NCBI RefSeq assembly: GCF_000143535.2
Contig: NC_037313.1
Coordinates: 441,501-505,500 of the forward strand
DNA length: 64,000 bases
From: Botrytis cinerea B05.10
Taxonomy: Eukaryota; Ascomycota; Leotiomycetes; Helotiales; Sclerotiniaceae
Direction of reading: 5' to 3'
The translations under genes and the position numbers were made by a program. Shown piece by piece: positions 9,453 through 21,891 of the stretch. A model generated the notes under the pieces. It did not search any database. It was not told the DNA's origin and saw nothing but the letters and a program-made list of their open reading frames with translations. The number at the start of each line of letters is the position of its first letter. Within the stretch, counting starts at the first letter, position 1.

Positions 9453-10252
9453 CCATATTACTAGAGGCTTTCTCGATGTAATAGCTAATACTACAGGGAA
9501 ACAAAATTATTAGAATGTGACTTCCCTACTGTGTTTTCTGTAGATCAGGATCAAAGTAAAGAAGTGGGGTTGGAGGACAAAGTGAGTGATAGAAAGTTAA
9601 TCTTGCAATATCATAAACAGAGCTAGCTTCTGGACTGTCCTCTTTCGCGCCTACTGACCCTTACCCCTCTCACGGGGGAATCTCAGATTTGCCTTTATGA
9701 TCGACTTCTTGCACTTCTGCTGTATATGAGATTGAGGCAAATCGGTGGTGGCGGGGTATGAAGTTCAAATAAAGCCTGAACACATTCACGGGACAAGCCG
9801 AACAGGATCGTCATCATGTCTATTACCGTGCTCTTTCATGGATCGCTTCACTACCAGCGATAACAGACTGTGTTAACGTTATATCAACAATAAATAATAA
9901 ATTGACCCACGGGTTATTGAAAGGACAGTTCGTAACATAGAAATCGATCCTATTTAAGGTCCGAGCGATGTCCATAATAATACAATGTACAAATATACAA
10001 ATCCCATAGTTACCCCATTTCTCTTTAATATATTCGGATCGGCAATTACCGCATAATACAGAAGTATAATATCAGCGTTTCAAACAATTGAAACGAACGT
10101 TGGCTTCCTACATGAACGTTCTCTTTCACCGCGTTAGATTAATACCCAGGTACCTTCCTAAGAATCATCAGCTTCGAATATCATACTCTGCGCTCGACTG
10201 GATTAAATCTACAGGCGTAATTGACGCCCTTCGGCGAGCCAATGACAAGAAA
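9453..10252. other. Intergenic; divergent between P450 relic and phospholipase gene
   Basis: The missing N-terminal half of the P450 is not visible here. The frame of the phospholipase gene is open back to about 10070, so a 5' exon or a longer N-terminus (ATG at 10112) is possible. Otherwise nothing is supported. Confidence 0.5.
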
Positions 10253-13200
10253 ATGGAGTCTGCGCCTGGGAACAAGCCAAAACCGTTAGAGAGATCGTAT
10301 TTGTCTGCAGCCGTCGAATCAATCTCACCATGGGGAGGTTCGCGAGCATCTACTCCCAAACCTACAACGCCCACCTTTTCGGGAGAAGGTTCAGGATTAA
10401 AGAATCAACATGGCGGGGACCACAGCACAAACCATTGGCATGGATGGAGCACTAAGAATTACCCCCAAGATTGTCCTCCGCTGAATCCACGATGGTACCA
10501 TGCTGTCGACGTAGGTACTCATACCCAGAGCATTGGGTTTCCCAGCTTACAAGTTTTAGATTCCCAAAAGAAAACCCAAGATTCTCAAGGCCAATCAAGA
10601 AGAAACCAAACCTACAGCCCCTCCCAAGAAATTCGTTACATTTTCCGAACACGATTCTCGCGCAATAGAAGCTGCGTATCAAAAGCTTGTCGAGGACTAC
10701 GATAATGGAAGAGATCCGCGATCGAGAGCCCAGAGTGGTAATTTGGAACAGACCTCGGGGAGTGCGGGCGAGAAAGGAAATACGAGTATCAATGAAGCTG
10801 GGAACAATGAAGAGGCTGATAGAAGTATTAAGATTCCTGTGCATGAGGATTTCTTATTCGATGTCGATATTGAAAAGAGAGAACTTGCGCCGGTATATTG
10901 GCTTGGTGCGATATTTGATGTTCGCAGAGGTAGTTGGTTCTATCAAGAGGGTGCAGTTCTCAAACCCTGTGAGGAGAACCTGGCCACGCAACTTGAGGAA
11001 GGATACCTGAAAGTAAAACCATTTCGCTATCCTAAACCTCCCGAGAAAAGTACTGTCAGGCCATTGTCTATAAAAACGGGAGAAGAACCCAGATCATTGG
11101 CTCGCAGTGGTGCTTTTGGGAGCAAACGTAATGGCTCTCCCTCTGTGACCCCAAAAGGCTCGGCGGAGAATTTGAGAATGCCACAACAGGCTTCTGACGA
11201 TGGTAGTATATCCAAGGACTCGCCACCACCCCACCAACCTCAAACCCATCGCTTATTTGGTACATACATGAATTCTGTTGTTACTTACCAAGATGAGAAT
11301 GTAGCCTGGATCTCAACTGATAACATCATGTCTCGGGTTAGTAGCACCGTGTATCAAAAGTTTGCTGGCGGTGGTTACCTGGGAGGTGTCAAGGTCGTTC
11401 GTGGATATTCGGAACCAGGTAAAACGAAAGACACAACATCTGCCGACAAAGATAAGACACCAAAAACTCCTACCAGCGCCGCTGCTGCTGCTTCGACTAC
11501 TCCAGAGTATCTCCAGCTTGACGATCGTCAGCAAAAATTACTCAAACGGCGGTCTGCGCCTCCTAGCACAAGCAACTCTAATGTTTCGCCAGAAGATAAT
11601 AGTACTGAGATTCGAGAAGCAGCGTACAACAAACTAAATTCTATAGATGTGGATGCAGAAGCTGAAGCTGTGAGGAAACGTGATGAGAAGGAAATGCAGA
11701 ATGATTATAATGATCGAGACGATGAGAATCAAGGGCGTGATATTGAGCATTTAATTCTAGTGACGCATGGTATTGGTCAACGCTTAGGTATGAGGTATGT
11801 ATTCAAATTATTTTCTATATTTTATCTGTTTCTTGTCACTAGATTGGCTGTATTCAATCCCAGAGCTATTTCGTACGCGCTCTGTAGAGCTTGAAATATG
11901 TCTACAGTAGTCTATAACAAATAGTTATTAGACTCTGCTGTTGGTCCCCGAACCGAGGGAGCCTTCAGAGGATGCTTTAGTGATCCAAACCAATCAAATT
12001 GTTGGGGAAATTGGCACATAAATCTTATTTGTCCGTCTTTAACTCCGTAAATTCCTTTTGTATTTTTGTTGAGCAAATGTCAAATGGTATGCTAATTTTC
12101 AAAAGAACTGAGAGTGTTAATTTCGTCCATGACGTAAACGTTCTTCGGCAAACACTCAAAAACGTGTACGAGAATTCTGCCGATTTGCAAGCTCTAAATG
12201 CGGAGATTGATAAACTGCCTAAAAATTGTCGTGTCCAAGTTCTACCTATCTGCTGGCGTCATTTACTTGACTTTCCTCGCAAAGGTGTCAGACAAAATCG
12301 TAAAGAGCATGATCTTGGTGATGCATTTGGCGAGGAGGAAGAATATCCAAGCCTTGATGATATCACTGTGGAGGGTGTACCATTCGTTCGCTCTCTCATC
12401 ACTGATCTTGCTCTCGATATTTTACTGTACCAGAGTGCTTACAGAGAACATATCAGCAATATTGTTCTTACCGAGGCAAATCGAATCTATAATCTTTTCC
12501 GGGAACGAAATCCAGAGTTCTCAGGGAAGGTCAGTTTGGTAGGCCACTCTTTAGGATCTGCAATCTTATTCGATATTCTTTGTCGCCAGAGAGAAACCAA
12601 GAAGCGTAATGCAAGCTCTTCGCATTACAAAAACCGGTCTGCCCCATCGACATCGTCACATAGTAAGAGTCTTGAATTTGAATTCGATGTCGAGGATTTC
12701 TATTGTCTGGGAAGTCCAATAGGATTATTTCAAATGTTGAAAGGAAGAACTATTGCTGCTAGAAATCGCGTAGAATCATTACCATCGGAGAGCCCAATGG
12801 ATATAGACTCTATGCAGGACCCATTTCTTGGAGCTAGCTCAGGTGCGGGCTTTCCATCTGGAGAACATATTTCCAGTACTACAGGACTGCCATATTCGAT
12901 TTCTAGTCCTAAATGCGCTCGGTTATACAATATATTCCACCCAACAGACCCAATCAGTTATAGGCTTGAGCCTCTTATTGCTCCTGCAATGTCATCTATG
13001 AAACCTCAACTACTACCTTATACCAAGAAGGGTATATTCGGTGCAAACATGAATCAAGGAATCACTGGAATTGGAGCAAAAGTAGGGCAAAGTGTCAGTG
13101 GATTATGGTCTAGTCTCAGCTCCGGCATTGCAAGTAGTCTCCTCAATCGCAGTCTCGGTCTTACAGGCGAAGATGTCGAAAGAATGCAAGCATCGAATTC

Positions 13201-13914
13201 ATCAAGCATCAAAGGACAATCTGCAGGCGCGGGAACCAATATAGCAGCAGGAGTTATCCCAGACCATCCTACGCTCCAGAGAGAAAATACTAGTGAGAAG
13301 ATGAGACAACTTGCGGAGGATACGGCGGCTGCAGATAGAGATGGCATGGGTACGGCGCCTACGTTGATTGATGATGAGATCGAGACGTTGTATGCTGGAT
13401 TTCAAAAGCGCAGGAAGCATGATATACCTGAGACTGATAGGGTGGAATTGGAAGAGAAAGCTAGGAAGCTGAAGAGAGAAGAGGCGAAAGTGAGAGCGTT
13501 GAATAATAATGGACGCGTGGATTTTAGCATTCAAGAGTATGTTGTTTCTTTTCCGTTGTTCATCCGGGTATTCCGCCTCCCTACACCTGATATTTTTTGA
13601 GGGGGGGTTTCAGAGAGGTAAATGGAATGAAATAAAAATACTAATCAATGTGTATTGCAATAGGAGCGTACTAGACTTCAACCCAATCAACACCATCGCC
13701 AGCCATCTCTCCTACTGGTATGTTTTCCATCTCCCCACCTCCCCATCTCATAAAATTAATCAACATAAACAGGGCCGACGAAGACGTATCGCATTTCCTC
13801 ATCGGACAACTTCTCTCGCGTCATCGCACCGTGGCTCGCTTGAATAGCTCGAATAGTCCTAGGGAAAAGGATAGTTCCAGTACTACTACTCATAAGAGTA
13901 AGAGGAAAATATGA
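10253..13914 (+). CDS. DDHD-domain phospholipase (PA-PLA1-like)
   Basis: Five exons: 10253-10510, 10560-11794, 12106-13536, 13664-13717, 13773-13914, all keeping frame, giving about 1039 residues. The protein has the lipase strand THGIGQ, the nucleophile elbow GHSLGS (GxSxG) near residue 590, and a C-terminal DDHD region ending with DEDVSHFLIGQLL. These identify the intracellular phosphatidic-acid-preferring phospholipase A1 family (yeast Ddl1/Yor022c, animal DDHD1/2), which hydrolyses phospholipids on mitochondrial/ER membranes. The ATG at 10253 has a good context (A at -3, G at +4) and precedes the SYLSAAVESISPW segment; an ATG at 10112 is in frame and possible. The 311-bp intron is unusually long for this window. 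Intact and probably functional, although it sits between secondary-metabolism relics. Confidence 0.9.
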
Positions 13915-15026
13915 AAGAGACGTGAAAATATAACGAAATGAAAGTGAACATGAAGAAGAAAAAAACCTCCCTGCTACTGCTGGATGACGGAAGAAAGAAA
14001 TAAAAATGGAGAATAAGATTCTGTATGAATATTTCGCTTGCCAGCCATCTCATCACATCACATTACATCACATTACATCGCATCTCGCAGCAATACAGTA
14101 CAGCACAATACAAGTCAATTCAACCAAAACAAAACAAAACATTCACCTACACGACCCTCAAACCCAGCCAGCACTCAAGACTCTTTCTTTCTTTGTTTCT
14201 TTTCTTCTTTCTTATCCTAGACTAGACTCCTATCATATCATATTAGACTAGCTTCCATTCTCAGAAGGAGAAAGAACTGGAAAAAAAAAGAAGATCATCG
14301 AAAAAGAACGAAGAAGTAAAGAGCAAAGGGCAAACGGCAAACGGCAAACGGCAAAGAGGAAGAGGAAGAAGAAGAGAAAAAAGGAAAGGGGAAAAAGGGA
14401 GAGGAGGAAGGAGAGACACTCAAGAACTAGGCGTCATATAGTGGTGGTGTGGTGTATGCTTTACAGATGGGATGGGATGAGATGGGATTCAGGCATATTT
14501 GGGATTTGCATCATGTCATGTCATGTTGTTCTTTCATGTTATTGTGATGTATATATTTGTTTGTAGGAAATATCATTTTGGCCGGGGAAGATATTCATTG
14601 TTTGACATGAAGTGGATGGTGGATGGATAGATGGATTATAGGATACAATTGTACAACTAGGCAACACGTTGATGCAAAAAGCACATTCACAATTACTAAT
14701 AAGTGAGGCCACACATCCTCACCCTCTCTCTCTCTCTCTCTCAGAAATGACATAAATTCTAGTGTTAATTATATGCTCAATTTGGAATTTTTAATACTAG
14801 TAACTACCCATGAAAACTTATAACCACATTTGTATGCTGCTGCTGACCTAAAAGGAAGTTGAGGTTATGTTGCCAGTCCAAATCCTGGCTCGAGTCGGAA
14901 AAGGTCTCGGGGAATCGAATCTAGAAACACAATGGTAAATTCAGGCAAAGAAGGAAATATCAGCAGCCAAAAGACACAATAAACTTTTTCCTGCCGTGTA
15001 GAAGCCTCAACCAAGGAAGGACCTGT
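13915..15026. other. Convergent intergenic region, low complexity
   Basis: Between the converging phospholipase and SR-protein genes. Contains CATCACATTACAT-type repeats (about 14040-14090), polypurine GGCAAAC repeats (about 14325-14360), long AAGA-rich runs and a CT dinucleotide tract at 14723-14742. No gene supported. Confidence 0.6.
14723..14742 (+). repeat. (CT)n microsatellite
   Basis: About ten uninterrupted CT units in the 3' flank of the SR-protein gene. Confidence 0.9.
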
Positions 15027-16295
15027 TTACTCGGCGGTGTCCAGTTCATCATGCGCTGGTGGAGGAGAATCCATGGTAACTGATGGGTATCAGATGAGTT
15101 AGAGATTGGGTCGTAATGGTAGTTTGAAGGATGTGGATTCACCTTTCCTGTCATCTCCATTGGCTCCGGGTTCACGGGCATCATCACGTTCTTCCTTAAC
15201 TTCGCGATCCCTATACACGGCGGGTAAGCTTATGCCCAACTCAAATTTCTTCAAGCGTGCTTACCTATCGTCTGGGCTACGTGAGCGATCGGCTCGGTCG
15301 CGATCTCTTCTGTCGTAGTCCCGGTCCCGGCGGTCTCGGTCATCCTTACGGGGAGAATAGTCGCCACGGCCACGACGTGGAGAGGTTGAACGACGGCGAG
15401 GAGAACGGCGGCTACCTCCACCACGCTCTCTGCCGCTATCTCTACCTCCGTCACGACGGGCTGCACGTTCTTCACCAGTATCGAATCGCCAAGAAGCCGA
15501 AGGAGGTGTGCGGGCCCACTAATTTATGAATTAGAAATTGCCATATGTGGTGATGTCATGAAGACTTACTTCAATCTTCAACAAGTCATCGCGGCCAATA
15601 CGCTTGTTGTGCATTTCATGGTAGGCATCATCGGCATCACGACGGGACTCATACTCAACGAAGGCAAACCTGCTTCAAGTGTCAACGATATTAGAGTGGT
15701 TACCAATAGGATGTTGGGCATACTTACAGACGAGATGCTGCAGTCCGAGGAGCTGGGATATCACAGCGGACCAAACGGCCATAGCTATGAAGACATCGTT
15801 AGACTCAATGTACCATCGAATGGGGAGTATATTGGATAGATATATGGAAGAAAGTAAGAGATGTATAAGATATGTATAATAAATAGTAACCGATCCGCCG
15901 CAATTCGAACTTTTCTCGCGAGACAAATGTGGGCATGTAACTGTTCGTATCGTTGTGCGACCGCTCGATCGAACGTGGAGGATTTGGGAAGAGGGGATAA
16001 TGTATGCGACAAAGTGACAGCGAAGTCTCGACGGAGTAAGGGACGAGGATGGACGATGATGGGGAAATGGATTATCGCGATCAAGGACAATCATCGAGAG
16101 ATCGATTTTTAGCTGACATACCGTTCGAATTCGTAGGCAAGATCGCGAGCGCGGATTCCAGCTCCGAAGCCCTGGGTGGAAGATGTTAGTTGGTGAACAT
16201 TTTGAAGCTTCAATGCAAATATACATGTTGGAGTGTGGAGGTTGTGGAGGTGGAGCGCATACGGTGACATAGAGGGTTGTACCACCACGAGACAT
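15027..16295 (-). CDS. srp1: SR-family splicing factor, Srp1-like (one RRM plus RS tail)
   Basis: Six exons read cleanly on the minus strand. Exon 1 (16295-16263) encodes M-S-R-G-G-T-T-L-Y-V-T. The following exons give GFGAGIRARDLAYEFE, then [33 protein letters not shown] in pieces, i.e. an RNA-recognition motif with RNP2 (LYVTGF) and RNP1 (FAFVEYES). The rest is an arginine/serine/aspartate-rich tail (SRRSPRRRS, DRDRRDRDYDRRDR) ending in HDELDTAE and a TAA at 15027. This matches fission-yeast Srp1 and its filamentous-fungal homologues, nuclear pre-mRNA splicing factors. Five short introns for so small a gene and an acidic last exon joined in frame at about 15090 support the model. Confidence 0.88.
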
Positions 16296-16745
16296 TTTGT
16301 TAACGGAGAAAGATGATGATGATGATGATGACGACGAGAAAGACCAATCAAATAAGATTTTCTTTACTCCTCGAGAGCTGGCCGGTATCAATTATGATAT
16401 CTGGTGTGGGCGCCAGCAGGTGAGAATATCAGTCCTGATATTGTATGTAAGATGGCAAGGGCGAGGAAGAGGATAAGGAATTATTAAGTAGATTCGGGTG
16501 GTAAGGAAATAGAACAGAAGAAGCAAGCTTGGAGCAACCGAAAACGACGAGAAGACAAGACAGGACCAGATTGATGATTAAACCCGGGAAAGTCAATTAA
16601 AGTTTTTTGGTAATCAGGCATTCACCTGCTCAAAGCTAGTTGGTGCCTGATTGTAGCGCTTCGAGTGTGGATAGATATCACATGATCATCAAGACATCAG
16701 AGTCTTCTTGTGCATTGTAGGTATTCATTCAATTCACATTCTCAC
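16296..16745. other. Upstream region of the SR-protein gene
   Basis: Promoter-side intergenic DNA; a GATGATGAT trinucleotide run at about 16311-16332 lies just upstream of the start codon, probably in the leader. No gene supported. Confidence 0.5.
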
Positions 16746-17868
16746 ATTCGAGTTCCACATCAAATGGACCCAATCATGTTGACACTCACAAACCCCTCTT
16801 GATGCATCTCTGTCTAATACTTCTATGGTTTGGAGACTACTTCTGCCAGCCAGCGTTGTCACTGTTGTCGTCGTTCCAAGCATCGTTAAGAGAGAAACAT
16901 CTTGGCCAAGCTCCATGAAAAGCCAATTTCAAAATCTCAGCCGCTACCACACTATCGATTCCATATTTATCGACTGGTGTCTCACTGTTGGCTTCATCGA
17001 GATCCACGGATAGAAGCGAGGAAGCCTCGAAATCTTGTGTCGGATGCCTTCAACGACACTTAGACCTTCCGATTGATCTCCGATCTCCTTGCCTAATGTC
17101 GTAACACTCGGAAGCACATGCGTAGCTTGGACCAAGCTGCAAAAACGTGGATCAAGTGACCAAGCCATGGCATCGATGGGATAATGTTCACTGATTTCTT
17201 GTAGCCCTGTAGGTTCAATTCCAACAGAAGATGACCTTGAGCTAGGGGTTCAAATATGTACGCTGTCGTTTGCGAAGCAGGACCAATTCCAGCATCGCAA
17301 TATCGCAAGAATTCGTGCTCGTCGTTACCATAAAAGCCATTACGTGTCGTGGCTTGCTGGTATCTAATTGTACACGTCGTTAGAGATTGAAACATGGTTG
17401 TCCCTTTGATATATACTTACTCTGGCATATAACTAACAATTCCGATCCCAAGAACTTGGCCAAGCGACAAGGAAGTGGCAGGCAAACTCAGGTTGTGTGT
17501 GTAATGGGCGAATGCATCCATGAAAGCATTGGAAGATGGTAGTTGCTCTGTGTTGCTGTGCCAAACATCACTGTCCATGAAGTCCATATCTGAAAGAAGT
17601 CCAACGGTGAATCTTCCAGAGCCTCATGAGGATTGAGTGTGCCAATCATTCGAGGGCGCGCTGTAGACTCAAATTGATCAAGTGTCATGGAACTAAGAAG
17701 TCCATCCATCCTTTGGGAAACATTAGCAATCGAATTTAGCACGCATGGCAGTGAAAACAGTCAAGGCTTACATGAAGTGTTAAAGCTTTTTGTATGATAC
17801 CCTTGATTGGCAGATCAGTACTGCTGACTGCCAATTTGACATCTGCTAGCGATACAACATCACCCTAG
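16745..17868 (-). pseudogene. Relic of a highly reducing polyketide synthase: KR and ACP end
   Basis: Reading down the minus strand in shifting frames: GDVVSLADVKLAV and LPIKGIIQ (about 17868-17785), then MTLDQFESTARPRMIGTLNPHEAL and PLDFF (about 17690-17585), NAFMDAFAHYTHNLSLPATSLSLGQVLGIG in pieces (about 17540-17440), EPTGLQEI and MAWSLDPRFCSLVQ (about 17215-17140), and YGIDSVVAAE (about 16960-16930). The first blocks are the ketoreductase (KR) domain of fungal reducing PKSs; the last is the acyl-carrier motif with the phosphopantetheine serine. Order and spacing fit the C-terminal end of such a synthase. At least three frame changes are needed, and everything N-terminal of KR is absent, so it is dead. 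It was first mistaken for an aldo/keto reductase. Confidence 0.8.
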
Positions 17869-18813
17869 ATGATTTGAGTATTGACCCCTTGAAGTCAGAG
17901 CTGGCTGAGAAAAGTTTTGTGTTCTTGTTTGAGTTTCCACTGCGAGAGAGATAAATCAGGTTTTGAGTACCTCAGTGTGCAGCCTATCTGCTGAACGAGT
18001 AGGACTACACTGACATCTATTGTGATGGCTTGTAAAAGCCTCGATACAAAATTATCGTCAAGCTCTTTGCCTCGGCGAGTCTCTTTTGATCTATGAAAGA
18101 AAGGCCCTGAAACCTCAGACTATAAATTGACCCGACTGGAGCAAATTTTCCGTACCAAGGGAGGCTTTGTACGTCCCTTAAGCCTCGTCTTCAATTATCC
18201 ATCTCCTGCGATAATGAACTCACCATGGGAACTGGTATTTCTTCGATCTTCTGGAATATAAATGGATCAATTACCAAGGCAACCAAACGAAACCCCTACC
18301 ATTGGGTTTGAAAATGACATGAACAGTACCCGACAATGTTCGACAAAGTTGCCTTCTCCATTCACATCATCTACCGAAGTAAGAAGAAATTCAAACCTTG
18401 AGTCGTAATCACTGTCAAGAGCATTGCTTTCAAGTAAATATTTAAATTCGTAGCGGGACGTTCAAGAGGAGGTTAAACCATTGGAGGTTGTCTTGGATAT
18501 CATCAAATTATAATGACGTAATCCGGTGCGTATGGTAGACGAATATTGATATTTTGATTGCCTGTTTGATCCCTCTCTTCCGCATCTCGGATTTAATGAA
18601 CTTAGGACTCATGATTTAGATGCATACCCCTATTCAGTCAACTCGCCGCATTGGGACTATGTAAATCATGAATTAATCTTACTATTGCCACAGTGCGACA
18701 TCTATCTACATTTTATTTTGAAGCGAAAGCAAGGCTAGCAAGGTATAATCTTGTCAAAACAGTCTAGCACTAATATAGACAAAGATTCATCAATAGCTAC
18801 AAGGCCACTGACG
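17869..18813. other. Intergenic between PKS relic and transporter relic
   Basis: Divergent spacing. No further PKS domain could be read upstream of KR. Moderately AT-rich; nothing supported. Confidence 0.5.
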
Positions 18814-20211
18814 ATGGCTACTAGCAGCGACGAGGAAAAGAATAAACGCACAGATGCAGTTTCCCCAGACTCTTCCCCGGATGCGAAGGCCCCACTTCAC
18901 GAATCCACTCCGCAGTCTCCACCCACGCCGCCGAACGGTGGACTAGGCGCTTGGCTGTGTGTACTTGGTGCATTTTTTATATTCACGAATACTCGGTATT
19001 TATATGCAATTCTTTAATCTTGAATCTATTACAATATATATCTATGTGGACTTATCAAGAAAAGAGGAATCACTGCAAGCTTTGGAACCTTTCAATCTTA
19101 TTATATCACCACCTTGCCTGAGTCTGCATCATCGATATCATGGATTGGCAGTGTACAATCGTTTCTGGTGGTGTTTGTTGGAATTACATCCGGGTCATTA
19201 TTTGATCAAGGTTATACACGTACTTTGATGGCCACTGGGTGCTTCATGATTGTATTCGGAACGATGATGCTTAGCCTCTCTACGAAGTACTATCAAATAA
19301 TACTCTCCCAGGGAATTGTCATTGGCCTAGGAGCCGGCCTATTATATATTCCTGCACTCGCTATCATTTCAACTTAACTTACCACGAAACGACCGTTTGC
19401 GATCGGATGTGCCTCCTCGGGATCAAGCATAGGTAAGCTAACACTCACTTGGCAATGGCACGACTGATACTAAGTGGAACTGCCTAGGTGTTATAATCTT
19501 TGCGATCATGTTTCGGAGACTAAAACCAAAGGTTGAATTTGGTTGGGCTGTCCGCGCCATCGGCTTCATTAGTCTTGGCACACTTGCTACGTCCCTCGCC
19601 ATACTAAGCTGGCACAAAAGGCCAAAGTCTCTTTTCGATTTTAAAGTTTTAGCCGAACTTCCATTCCTTGGCCTCGCCGTTTCTCTTCTTCTCATCTTCG
19701 TAGCATTCTACATTCCCCTGTTCTATATTCCTTCCTACGCCATTTACTGCTTCAAGATTAACGAAAATCTCTCATTCTACCTCTCGGCTATTACCAACGC
19801 CGACTCATTCTTTGGTCGAACAGTTCCATTCATATCTTTGTATCTTGGACCGTCGCTGCTGTCATCGTAACGTTCTCGTGGCTAGGCATACATAATGAAG
19901 CGGGCTTTATAGTGTTTTGTATTATCTGGGGATTCATATCTGGCGTTCTTGTGACAGTACCCGCTGCAGCAGTGGCACACCCAACATTACCGCAATCGAT
20001 GGGTGTCATAGGAACTCGATTGGGTATGAGTTGGATCACAGCGGCAATTGGGATTCTCATCGGGCCTCCTATTGCTGGAGCTTTGGCGGATCTTAATACG
20101 GACTATTTTCTCAATGCTGTTGTCTTTGCTGGGGTGGGCATAGTTCCTGGAGTAGCGTGTCTCATGCCTCCCTTTCTCGCTACCGTCAAATACAAACCAG
20201 TCGAGAATTGA
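18814..20211 (+). pseudogene. MFS monocarboxylate-type transporter, broken
   Basis: Starts with an acidic Ser/Pro-rich tail and PPNGGLGAWLCVLGAFF, the MCT-family signature before TM1. An intron at about 18996-19079 leads to FGTFQSYYITTLPES and SISWIGSVQSF, then GLGAGLLYIPALAIIST. There a TAA (19375-19377) interrupts the frame, while LTTKRPFAIGCASSGSSIG continues directly after it: a tyrosine codon is expected at that point. A short intron (about 19434-19496) leads to FRRLKPKVEFGWAVRAIGFI. After DSFFGRTVP (about 19825) some family-conserved residues are missing and the frame shifts, resuming at VAAVIVTFSWLGIHNEAGF to the TGA/TAA at about 20211. So two independent lesions in an otherwise complete 12-TM transporter. 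It may once have exported the product of the neighbouring PKS; that is inference. Confidence 0.8.
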
Positions 20212-21891
20212 TAATGTGAATGGGAGATATTGGGAAAATGTTTAATACCCCCTAACAAAATACTAAAATCATCTATCTGGCTAGGAGAGCTTGAAATTGC
20301 ATATTTCCTGTCGTTAGCCCGTAGGTCATAATAAAATTCATAGATCCAATGCTGGCCAGTCAGTATATTTGTGTGCGAAAGGATGATTAGAATGCCGTAT
20401 ATCTTCGCATGATTTTGTAACTTTTAGATTCCAGAATAACCAAGAAACCATCTCAAACAAGTGAAGGATCAACAACGTAAAAGCTCAATCCTGCATCCAA
20501 TACCCTAATGTGACCATAATTTTCCTCTTCTACTCACTGCGAACGAGCGACCCAATGACAAAAACTCTTCTGGTGCCTATGTAGATCGCGGTTCACACTC
20601 AACTATCATCCACAACAAATTACTGGGTATTATTCATTTTTTTCTTCTTCAATAAATCCCAGTGTCAATCAGCCCAAGGAATAAACAGAACTAGAGAATG
20701 CCAGGGCGTTAATACGATGCAAGGGCTGCTGCGATACCCATAAACAGCGGTCGTGAACAAGAAGCCGATTTCAAAACAAGAGAACAGCTTCCTTGATCTC
20801 CACGAAATAAAATTCATTTCGAGATGAAAAATTGAAATTGAAGGGGACATCAGTAGAGCAGTATTTCCTATGGACCTAGCATAATCTTGCGGGGCCAGTA
20901 TCAATATATAACAGCTGGTCCTGGATACTAAAGATTTCTTCGCATTGTACGATTCTTACTAGCTGGTGGCCTATCAATACATTATTATTATTATTATTAT
21001 TATGCAGTTCAGAAGAAACAAAAAGATATCTTGCAAAAATAAAACCCTTTGATAAGGAGTTTCTTCCAAGTAGAACCAAATAAACATATGCACATTCTAT
21101 GAGCCTCAGCGTCGGGACTTGGAACTTTGGACGAGAGTTCAATTCATAGCCCTCGTTGCAACTATTTCCTCTCTGGGACATTGTTTGGTGTTTGGCTCTT
21201 CTCATTAATATAAACTGGCAGCAATTCTTAAATGTATGTAATCCCCATGTACCTTAGTAGATTTAGATGAGACACATTTTCCAGCCTTTCGAGGATTGTC
21301 GTCTTACATTCGGGTTGATTTATTGAATTTATGTTTTTTCCTTTACTAACCATGACTCTACTATACGATTTAAACTCCCTCGCTGCCAATTCCGAATGGC
21401 ATAGAGAGAGTTTACTAGTCGCAGAGTTGTGTGCAACCTTCAACTCCAGCAAATGGCCCACACGGACAGCATTGTGAATATTAGGAATTAGCACTCCCTT
21501 AATGACTAGAAAAGGAATCACCAAATAACACCAAACATCGAAATACCCTATTAAGTACTTAGGTCTGTGGCATTGTGGTCGAGTCACTCGTGTCAGGCAG
21601 TTACAAGCACAGGATCTAAAAAATATCTGATAAATGACAGATGATTATAATCAAACGCTTGATGGTTTAAAATAAACACTTTGTCATGTATTGACTATCA
21701 TACTTTGAGAGCTTTTTGCAAAGTGAAATTTTGAATTCTTAAGATGAATTTATTTGAGGCCAAGCATTGGGGCCAAGGAAATGTAAGATTCGCTTTTCAG
21801 TAAGTATGTGAAACCGACCACAAGAATGGAGGGCAGTCTATGATACATGGATATCTCTTTGGTCACTTAACAGACTCGTAGATTATATCAT
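20212..21891. other. Gene-poor intergenic region
   Basis: About 1.7 kb. Only weak ORFs (for example 21228-21587 on the minus strand, 119 codons) with no family signature. A (TTA)n run at about 20981-21003. No RNA gene recognised. Confidence 0.5.
20981..21003 (+). repeat. (ATT)n microsatellite
   Basis: Seven to eight trinucleotide units in intergenic DNA. Confidence 0.9.

Noticed and set aside
17093..17742. Aldo/keto reductase C-terminus
   Set aside because: A segment with PLAQGHL looked similar at first, but neighbouring frames give an ordered KR-then-ACP series of PKS motifs that explains far more of the region.
21228..21587. 119-codon minus-strand ORF as a gene
   Set aside because: No domain, no splice context and no composition bias beyond chance.
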